The notes below the pieces were generated by a model, which was given only the letters and a program-made list of their open reading frames with translations, was not told the DNA's origin and searched no databases. Both the position numbers and the translations under genes were made by a program. From NCBI GenBank assembly GCA_020744425.1, contig JAGMUV010000023.1:62001-126000 (forward strand): 64,000 nt of DNA, given 5' to 3'. This DNA is from Dactylonectria macrodidyma (taxonomy: Eukaryota; Ascomycota; Sordariomycetes; Hypocreales; Nectriaceae). Of this stretch, positions 55,487 to 64,000 are shown one piece after another. How positions within the stretch are numbered: the first letter of the stretch is position 1; every line of letters starts with the position of its first letter.

Positions 55487-58400
55487 CTTATAATTATCTC
55501 CCTCTCTCTCAAGCCTCGTCCTAAGGCGTGATTCCCATACTTCTATTATTAAAGTAATAAGGTCATTATTTATCCGTGCATTTAGTGCATATTCGCTATA
55601 TACTATAGAGTGTAAATAACGGGAATTGTAAGTCCAGTGTTTATTATTAGTCTAAGCATTCAGCCAGTATTCGCTAACTATACAGCTCTACTTTGCTTAA
55701 ATTATGATATTTCCGTTCTTCGTACTGCTTATAATTATTATTTTCCTTTCTTTAGCTTTATATAATTTTATATACTTATCTTCTTATTATATTCTTTCCT
55801 CCTTACTTATATATATTCTCCTATTATCTTCTCTCTCTTCTTTACTCTTTTTACTTATTAATTATTCTATATCTATTTACTATATATTTATTATAATATT
55901 ATTCTTTATAGCTATTATAAAGGTCTTATTATAGTATAAATCTTAGATTAATATTAAGTATATATTTTTAAATAATTAGTTTTTAAAAATACTAAAAGAT
56001 AAAGTTCTTTATTTTTATTATATAAAGTAAAAATACTATTCTTTTAACTATACTTATATATATAGCTTTTTATCTTCTTAGTATACTATTTATAAAATAG
56101 TAAAGTAAAAGTATAGTATAGTAAGTCTTTCTAAGTTCTAATTAAATATTTATTATATATTTAATATATTATTAGATTCTTATTAAACTTATTCTTACTA
56201 TTTAATAGTATTAAAACTTCTTTTATTACTAAGGTTAGTATAATTAAGGTAAGGATAATATAAATGCTTTTAATAATCTTAAGTACTAAAAGATCTATTA
56301 ATTTATAAAGGCTATTATTACTATTTAATACTATATCTTTACTTTTACTAAGAACCTAATAAATGCTTGCTTTATAAATAGTGATTATCCTTCTTTAGTA
56401 TATTAAAAGGCTTTATTATTAGAAAGCTTGCGTAGTACTTAGATGACTTAATTATATATATATTATATATATATATTTAAGAGGTCTCCTGGCTATAACT
56501 GCGTATATATTCTAATTATTACTAAAAGTAGGGGCCTAAGGTATTTATACTAATAGGCAGTCTTAACTCTAGAGGTCACTATATAACTGCTTAATTAAAT
56601 GCTTTATATATAATTTAATCTAATACGCCCCTTTAGCTTAAGGGCATTACTATTAAGTTACACTCTTTATCTTTCTTTAATTATTTTAATTAATTAGAAA
56701 GATCTATTAGCTTAAGCTACTAGGTGAATTTAGTAAATGCCTCTTCTAATAGGCTCTTTATTAAGCTATTAGTAAGCAATCGTATTAATAAGGTATAGAT
56801 TACTTTAATCTTTTCTTCTAATATCTCTTACTTAAGCTAGTAATTATGAATATTAATATACTATAACTTCGTCTATAGTTATATAAGCTTTGCTATAACT
56901 AGTTAGATAGTCTATTTATTATTACACTTAATAGTAACTCTTAAAGGTAAAGCAGTCACTTAGTAAGCAGTTAGTAAAGATAAGTCGATTTTTAATACTA
57001 AAATAAGTCTACTTATAAAGAGGGCTTTCTTAATAGCCTAGGATAAAGCGAGCAGTTTAGCTTTAGTTATTAATATTATAACTATATCTTGCTTATTTAC
57101 TCTTTATAATATAACCCTTCTGAATAGCTTTATAATAAAGGCTTATAAGCTCTAATAGTCTACTAAGTTATTTATAAAACTTATATTAGAAGCTACTTAT
57201 AAGCTATCTTCTTTACATTTAAGGATCGTACTATATTTAAAGAAAAGACTATATATTTTAATAAAGTATTATAGGGCTTAATTAGCTATTTAATAGTACT
57301 ATAGCCCTAGGTTCTGGTTAAACTTAGCTAGCTAGCTTATTATAAATGCTATATTTAGTTAGGTCATTATAACTATATATATAATCATTCTAATTTTATA
57401 TTAATAAAGATTGACACTTTTAGAGCTAGTAATCTCTTTATAGAGCAATAGTTCTTCCTATATTATAGGAGTTATTACTTATAGTCTTAGTATATAATCA
57501 GCGAGCAGTCAGTACATCTTATTAATATAAGAGGACTATAAGAGCTATAGGCAATAGTTTCTATAGTCTTAAATTACTTTAATCCTTAGGAATTACTATA
57601 AAGGCTTGCTTCCTTTTAAATAATAGGTCTTCTATAGGTCTTCTATTAGTAATATTACTTAGGGTTTAACTTACTTTAGAAAGCAGAGGATACAATTATT
57701 TATATAAAAGAAGAAGATAATATCCTTATAAAGCTAGTAATAGTCCTCGCCTAGTACTTAGCGAAAGCCTACTAGTAATAAACCCTTTTTAAAGTGCTTT
57801 TATTATAAAAGAGGCAATTATCTAAGACTATAGAGGGCTTTCTATAGTTTTAAAATCATTCTTAACTTCTAATATCTTCTAAGTATTTTTATATAAATCT
57901 CTTTATTAAGCTTTATATATATAAAGGCATTAACTATATTATATTATAGTATATTATAATTAAAACAGTTAGTTAAGGCTATGAAGGTCCTAAATAATAT
58001 ACTTACTAAGATTATTATATAAGTCTCTTAGCTATTAATTACTTATTAATTACTATATACTATAAGGCATGCTTTAATCTTTAGGAATTTCCTATACTTA
58101 TTAAGCTTATAAATATAAACCTAATAATAGCTAAGTACTTAGCGATCTTTTATTATAGACTTAGTAACTTTAATCTATAATTATAACTCTATATAATTCT
58201 ATAGATATGCTTTCTTAACTATAAGTATTATATCTTAGTATAGATAACTTAATCTCTTTATATATAAGCTAAGAAGTAGCTCTAATAGTCACTAATATAT
58301 ACTAATAATAGGCTGCCTTTCCTCTCTAAGTATAAAGCTCATCCTATTCTATTAGGCTTCTCGCTTTCTTATAGTAATTATAGAGCTCGTCCTATCTTAC

Positions 58401-60286
58401 TAGGCTTTTCGCTTTCTTATACCCAGTTCAATCTAAAGGCAAGTGATACTTCTTCTATTAAATGATCTAATAGAGCTGGCCAGACTGCTATAAACCGCTT
58501 AGCAATTGCTCATACAGTGTTTTAGTAATTAGAGTCTCCTAGCTAGGAATGCTGCTTTAAAGGAGATCTTTTATCTTACTAGCTATTTGCTAACCTTTTT
58601 ATAACTGATCTTATTATCTGCCTCTTCTTCCTTATGCCCCTTTATACTAAGACTAGTAGCTAAGGTGTGGAAGAATGCAATAAGTAGTAACTATAGGAGA
58701 GTAAGAAGTAATTTAAACTTAGCTATTATATACCTTTCTAATATCTCTTTAGGCTCTTCTTATTCCTAATTACTTACTAAGTATTTAATAAAATGACTAT
58801 CTTCTAACCTATTTTAGATCTTATTTGCTTTATTATTTAGTAGTTATAATACTTATTATTCTATATATTCTTATATTAATAGTAGCTCTTAGATTTGCTT
58901 TTAAATAGCCTTAAGGTCTTCTTTTAGTAAATCATTCTAAAGGCTTTTTAAGTATTTATTAAATAGTTACTATTTATTAAATATAATGTTCTAAGTAGTA
59001 AAGACCTCTTTTTATAATAGATTCTATACTCTAAAGGAATTACTAGATATATAACTAACTAGAAAGCCAATCTAGGCTCTTAGTAACTGCTTTTATAATC
59101 AGTTCCTTCATAGCTATATATTAGCTATAAGGGCGAAGACTTTATAGCTATATACTTAGAAGTATAAGAGATCAGGCTTTGCAGTCTCCTTTAGTTAAAA
59201 TTAGCTATAGAATAGCTTATATAGGATCTTCTAATTCTTATATATTAATAGCATATAATTATATAAGTAAGTAGCTGCCTTTATTAACTCTAGCTATAAG
59301 TATTTAAATAGCTTAGCTTTAATATGCATTACATAGCTCTTTTAAATAATAATAATAGCTGCTTATTCTACACTTCTATTTTATACTTAAGTATTAAATA
59401 TTAAAGGCTTAGTAAGTATTCTATAATCCTTTAGTAATTCTATAACCTATAAGTATATATTTATAATCTTATTATTATATTTAATTATTTTAACTTTAAT
59501 AGAGTATTAAACCTCTAGTATCTTAAAGAAACAGATAATTACTAAATATAGTATAAGTATTAACTAATTATTTATATAATAATCCTATAAGTAACTAATA
59601 GCTCTATCTATAAAGATCCAGACTAATATATAATTAGTATAGCTTTAGGTTATTAAATAGAAATTAAAAGCAATATAATCACCTAGCCTTACTCTAGCTA
59701 TTACTTTTCACAAAGCCTATTTAATTATTTAGCAAGCTTTTACTATACTATAAGCATTATAGTTAATAGTTATAATCCTTTATAGTCCTTTAGGCTCTTC
59801 TATCTTCAGTCTAACGCCCCTTAAGGCGCTTATTAGGCACTTAAGAGCATTAGAGCCTGAATGACCTAGCTATTAGTACTATATAATAATATCTCTTTAG
59901 AAAGGTTATCTATAAGTTTATAATATATACCTTTATCTCTTTTAGAGTTAATTAGAGAGGAGTGCTACTAAGCTATTAGTAAGTACTTATTAAATATTTA
60001 ATATAATTAGTTAGCTTTCCTTCTCTTTAAGGACTTACTATCCTTCTTACTTATTAATAGCTTTAAAGAAGGTTTTATTTAATTTCTTAAGATAATTATT
60101 TCCTAGTCTTATATCTTACTAAATACTTTGCTTTTTTAACTTTAAGAAGAATATAAGGTTAGTAATAAGAACTATATATAGTATAATATTAAGGACTATA
60201 AGCTTCTTTAATAAACTATTAGTAGCTATTAGAATAATAGTTCTTTTACTATATCTATTAATTAATACTTACTATATGCCTGTAAG
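55487..60286 (-). mobile_element. RIP-ruined Ty1/Copia retrotransposon relic
   Basis: Minus-strand reading, ignoring many TAG/TAA stops that look like mutated Gln/Trp codons, gives Copia landmarks in Copia order. GAG-pre-integrase/integrase comes at about 59880-59570 (LGHSGSNALKCLISALRGVR, then VWIFIDRAISYL). RNase H comes at about 57240-56940 (VNKQDIVIILITKAKLLALS, then KKALFISRL). Integrase upstream of RNase H, with the polymerase between, separates Copia from Gypsy. The cysteines of the integrase zinc site read as Tyr. No reading frame survives. The short open frame at 55704-55934 is an artefact of AT richness. Confidence 0.65.
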
Positions 60287-60454
60287 AGTTAGAGCTGATA
60301 GAGCTATGGTCTTATCAGATAAGAGGCTATGTAACATAGGCTAGACTAGCTCTTCGGCGAGGGCTAGCTAAGCACTCACTAAGTGAACGCTTATACACCA
60401 CCCTATACCTACTTTTAGATCTCTTATGTAATACTTTGATAGACTAACCCTTAT
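60287..60454 (+). mobile_element. ~165 bp LTR-like element, best copy
   Basis: Ends are TGTAAGAGTTAGAGC and GATAGACTAACCCTTATA, i.e. short inverted ends with a final CA probably turned to TA. It lies between the Copia relic and the Gypsy relic. Related copies are 1241-1416 (same orientation) and 55325-55486 (inverted). It could be a 5' LTR of the plus-strand Gypsy element, a solo LTR or a short inverted-repeat transposon; there is no clear target duplication. Confidence 0.55.
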
Positions 60455-63400
60455 AATTCATTCACTTCTATATCCTAGCGGATTGTTAATGCGTTATATA
60501 AGATGAGAAGGAATATACTACCGAACCCGGGCATTGCCGAGTGAGCGATGAGTGAACTGCGAATGAATATAGGACTATTTACCTATAACCCCGCATAAAA
60601 CGAAGCTGGGAAAAACCTCGAACTGCTAACTGCAGATAATGAAGGATTCTAATTGGAATACGATCCGATTGATCGCTTGATCTAGGAGGAAACTGAAGCA
60701 GGGCCATCCTATATACTTTATGAAGATAGCTTTTACGAAGAATCGCCGTTGCTTATGGTTTAATAACTAGTAACTGAGCGCTTACTAAGAAGTCTATAAC
60801 CAGGTTCTGAGAATAATAGTAATAGAATGCAATCGCTCCTCTATGCTATAATATAATAATAGGAATAAGACTGACGTTTCTAAGAAAAACTACTAGAGTA
60901 ACTTACTAGAGGCTTAGATAAGAAAGACCCTAAAGAATATAATAGACTACTGTATTATTCTTATGCAGTATTAACTGAAGGGGCTAATGGAGTCTAAATT
61001 GATAATTAGATAGAGGTAGTAAAGATGGCGAATGATCTCTGAATATTTACTAGAATATACTAGAAGATCCTCTAGTCTATAATTAAACTCTCTTTATTAT
61101 TATAAACTTAGTGGAGAGATTACTTAAGGAACTTCGCGCACTTTATATAGGACTAATTTATAGCCTTTCTGAAGAAGCTTTATATAGACCTTAAATAGAG
61201 GGAGGTTGAATTATATAAGGAGCTTATAGCTTTCTAATAGCTCCCTGACCAGTTACTAATAGAATACTTTAATATATAGAGATCCTTGCATTCTTTATTA
61301 AAGATAAAGGACCTAGAAGAAGATAAGATGCTTATATTGTAATACTACTGCGGACTCTAAAATAAAGTTAAAAGAGATATTTAAAAGATATAGGTCAATA
61401 TCTTACAAGCTAGAGAACTTATATTAAAAGTATAATAACTATAGCAACCCTATAGCTAATATAAAGACATACCCTTAAGCTAAAATAAAAAGAGAAACTA
61501 TTCTAATAGTAAGTAAGAAGGGCTATAGAAAAGATATATACTAGAGACCCTGATATATATACTATGAGGCAGACCCTATACTCTACAAGGATAAGGAAAC
61601 TTAATGAGAGGTAGAGGAAGAGGCAGCTACTCTAACCACTTAGGATCGAGCGGTTAATAAGAGTATAGCGAGTACTTAGTAAAGCTAAGAGACAATTCCT
61701 ACATTCAGTACTATAACTACGATAAGAGGGGCCATTTTACTAGTGAGTATATAGTAATTAAGAGAGCTCTTAGTAGATAGAACTGAGGAGGCTACTAGAA
61801 AATAGCAACTATATAATAATTCAGCATAAAAGTTAAAAAGATCGACTCATTAGAAAACGACTAGGCGTAGGGTCTGAAGACATAACCCTTATGCTAAAAC
61901 CACGTCTTATACTAATCGGTTTAATTGCCTGGGGATGAGCGATCGTTCTCTGAGCATACGATGAATATGAGGTTAAAGTAGATATGGACATAGCTGCAGA
62001 AGTTAGCCTAATCAGTAGGAAGCTAGTATAAAAGCTAGGCCTTAAACCTACGCTAGATTGGCGAGCCCTAAAGCTAGCAGGCTTTGATAGGACTACTCAT
62101 CCTATACTATGAGTATATTAGGTGATATTCTTCCTCCTTAACTACTAAGGGTTAGTAAGGAAAATGAGATATTTATTTGCAGAAGCCTTATAGAACTGAC
62201 CTAAAGGAATAGGCGACTTACTACTAGTAAGAGAGACTATAGGCTAGGAAGGCATTATGATTAATATATATATGAATACGTAGTGTTATAAGGCAGTCTT
62301 AATATAAGATCCTGACTCTTTTATAAAAGACCTTATTATAAATAGCGAAAAGGCATATGTTATATATATATATGGCGTATTAGCGCTGAACGAGCGGCCA
62401 CTGCTCGCCCTCGGAGAAGAGGATGAAGAAGGGATTGGTATGCTGCTATCTGAACTTAAGTTAGAACGAGAGATCTTTAGTAAAGCTAAGGTAAAGAAGT
62501 TACTGCTCCTAGAAGGAGCAGAACACTCTATTAAACTAATGGAAGGCAAAGAGCCTCCTTTAGGGATAATATACCCTATTAATAAGAAGTAAGTAGAGAT
62601 TATTTGCAATTACTTTACTAAGAATATAGAGATCGGTTAAGTAAATAGCTTAATTAATAGAGTAGGAGCTCTAGTCCTATTTATTCCTAAAAAGGATGGA
62701 GGCATTAAGATATGTATTGATTATTATAGGTTAAATGCAGTTATTATTAAGAACCGTTATCCTTTACTACTAATTAGCGAATTGCTTAACAGACTTATTA
62801 GAGCGAAATGGATTTCTAAAATTGATATTTATAATGCCTATTACTGCATCCGAATTAAGAAGGAAGACTAGTAGAAGACAGCATTCCGCATAAGATATAG
62901 TTACTTTGAATATACAGTTATGCCCTTTGGGCTAATTAATGCACCCGCCACCTTCTAGGCGTATATTAACTGAGCGCTTGCTGGATTGCTTAATACCTAT
63001 TATATAGCATACCTAGATAACATTATAGTATACTTACAGACGCGAGAATAATATACTAAGGATCTAAAAGAGGTCTTCTAGAAGTTAAAAACCTTCTAGC
63101 TCTATACGAAGCTACTAAAGTATGCCTTCTATCAGAAGGAGGTCGAATTCCTTAGGTATATAATTACCTAGGAAGGACTAAAGATAGAGCCGAGCAAAGT
63201 GCGAGCAATCGCTAAGTAGCAGGCGCCAGAGAGTGTTAAAGACGTGCAGGTCTTTCTAGGATTCTATAACTTCTATAGGAAGTTCATTCTAGAATACTCC
63301 CACTAAACGGCGCTACTGATAGAGCTATTGAAGACTATAGAGAATAAGAAACCCTTCGTATGGGGAGAAGATTAAGATATAGCATTCTAAATGCTAAGAT

Positions 63401-64000
63401 CTGCTTTCTGTTTGGCGAGCATTCTCTAATACTAGGACCTAGTAAGAAGAACTAGAGTAGAGATAGATGCCTCTCTAAAGGCAGTCTCGGGCATTTTGAC
63501 CTAATTATATAGAGAATAATGGAGATTAGTTGTATATTGGTTTTAGAAACTGATAGATACTGAGCAATGCTGGGGCATTAGCTAGTAAGAACTTCTGGCT
63601 ATTATTAAGAGCCTTGAGAACTGGAGTCACTACTTACTAGGACTCTCTGAGAAATTCCTCCTTTTGACAGATTATGCAGCTCTTAAAGGAGTGATTAAAG
63701 CACTAGCTAAAGACCTAAGAGGCAGACTAGCTAGGTAAGTATATAGATTGGCACTCTTTGACTTCGATATTGAATATAGACTAGGAAAGTATAATCCAGC
63801 CAATAGACTGTCCTATAGACCTGACTATATAGAGGGGGAGATAGTATATGATGATATGCTCCTAACCTTAGCTAATAAGCTGAACTTTATTAAAGAACTT
63901 CTGCCGGATGTTCGCTAAATGATTAGTAATCTCAAAGGGCAAATAAAGGTCATAAAAGCATACATTTAAGTAGTATAGGCAAGCCTAAGAGGCCCCATAA
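60455..64000 (+). mobile_element. RIP-ruined Ty3/Gypsy retrotransposon, cut by window end
   Basis: Plus-strand domains can be followed through many in-frame stops. A gag-like region is followed by a zinc knuckle at 61709-61750 with C-x2-C-x4-H-x4-C spacing. A retropepsin-like AAEVSLIS segment lies at about 61995-62020. Reverse transcriptase spans about 62580-63080 (PKKDGGIKICIDYYRLNAV, then MPFGLINAPATF). RNase H spans about 63420-63830 (VEIDASLKAVSGIL, then LLTDYAALKGVIKALAKDLR). The catalytic YLDD reads YLDN at 63010-63021, so the polymerase is dead. RT before RNase H, with no integrase upstream, marks Ty3/Gypsy. The integrase and 3' LTR would lie beyond the window. Confidence 0.85.

Noticed and set aside
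55704..55934. 76-codon highly hydrophobic open frame
   Set aside because: It comes from AT-rich RIP-damaged DNA inside the Copia relic, where Ile/Leu/Tyr/Phe codons dominate by composition.
55325..60454. A single DNA transposon with long terminal inverted repeats
   Set aside because: The inverted ~165 bp ends first suggested this, but the interior reads as Copia integrase and RNase H, and no target duplication is visible.
62286..62609. 107-codon minus-strand open frame
   Set aside because: It is antisense to the Gypsy protease-to-polymerase region.
1..64000. Telomeric repeats, CRISPR arrays or a secondary-metabolite cluster
   Set aside because: No TTAGGG arrays, no regularly spaced short repeats with unique spacers, and no polyketide or peptide synthase domains were seen.

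Overview
The window is nuclear DNA of a filamentous ascomycete, most likely a Sordariomycete and perhaps Hypocreales; the genus cannot be fixed from sequence alone. The evidence is short 45-100 nt GT-AG introns with GTAAGT-type donors, fungal-specific genes (INP1, RBD2, a YTP1-like and a UsgS-like protein, RTA1 family), GC-balanced coding DNA, and AT-rich blocks whose transposon relics carry the C-to-T and G-to-A damage expected of repeat-induced point mutation (RIP).

The layout is a gene-rich core between two RIP-degraded ends. Bases 1-1850 hold a Gypsy-type polypurine tract and LTR edge followed by three tandem AT-rich repeat copies. Bases 2300-3300 hold relics of normal genes. From about 4.4 to 48.8 kb lie 17 gene models, 14 of them with introns. 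Exon limits were worked out by hand from reading frame, splice signals and family conservation. In order they are: a low-complexity unknown protein; an RTA1 family membrane protein; INP1 (peroxisome inheritance); a UsgS-like membrane protein; OTU1 (deubiquitinase); an RSC1/RSC2-like bromodomain-BAH protein; a mitochondrial carrier; RAD54; a small RSA3-domain protein; a YTP1-like membrane protein; a LACTB2-like hydrolase; UBP8 (SAGA deubiquitinase); EFM5 (eEF1A lysine methyltransferase); the complex I 40 kDa subunit; RPN9; GAA1 (GPI transamidase); and RBD2 (rhomboid). These are mostly housekeeping genes, often in divergent pairs with gaps of 0.5-1.6 kb. They do not form one pathway, and there is no secondary-metabolite cluster.

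From 49.9 to 53.3 kb lie two decayed copies of one unrecognised protein family. One copy has a large internal deletion; the other lacks its 5' part and is broken by stops and a frameshift. They are followed by a degenerate minisatellite and poly-G tracts. From 54.2 kb to the end the sequence is nested transposon debris: a well-preserved copy of the left-end repeat, a 594 bp LTR-like segment, a RIP-ruined Ty1/Copia element on the minus strand bracketed by inverted LTR-like elements of about 165 bp, and a RIP-ruined Ty3/Gypsy element on the plus strand that runs off the window.

The most novel material is the decayed gene family at 50-53 kb. Smaller oddities are a duplicated zinc finger in OTU1, a 14 nt micro-exon in the complex I gene, a GC-AG intron in the UsgS-like gene, a graded RIP series within one repeat family, and a dispersed short repeat shared by two intergenic regions. 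No tRNA, rRNA, CRISPR array or telomeric repeat was found.
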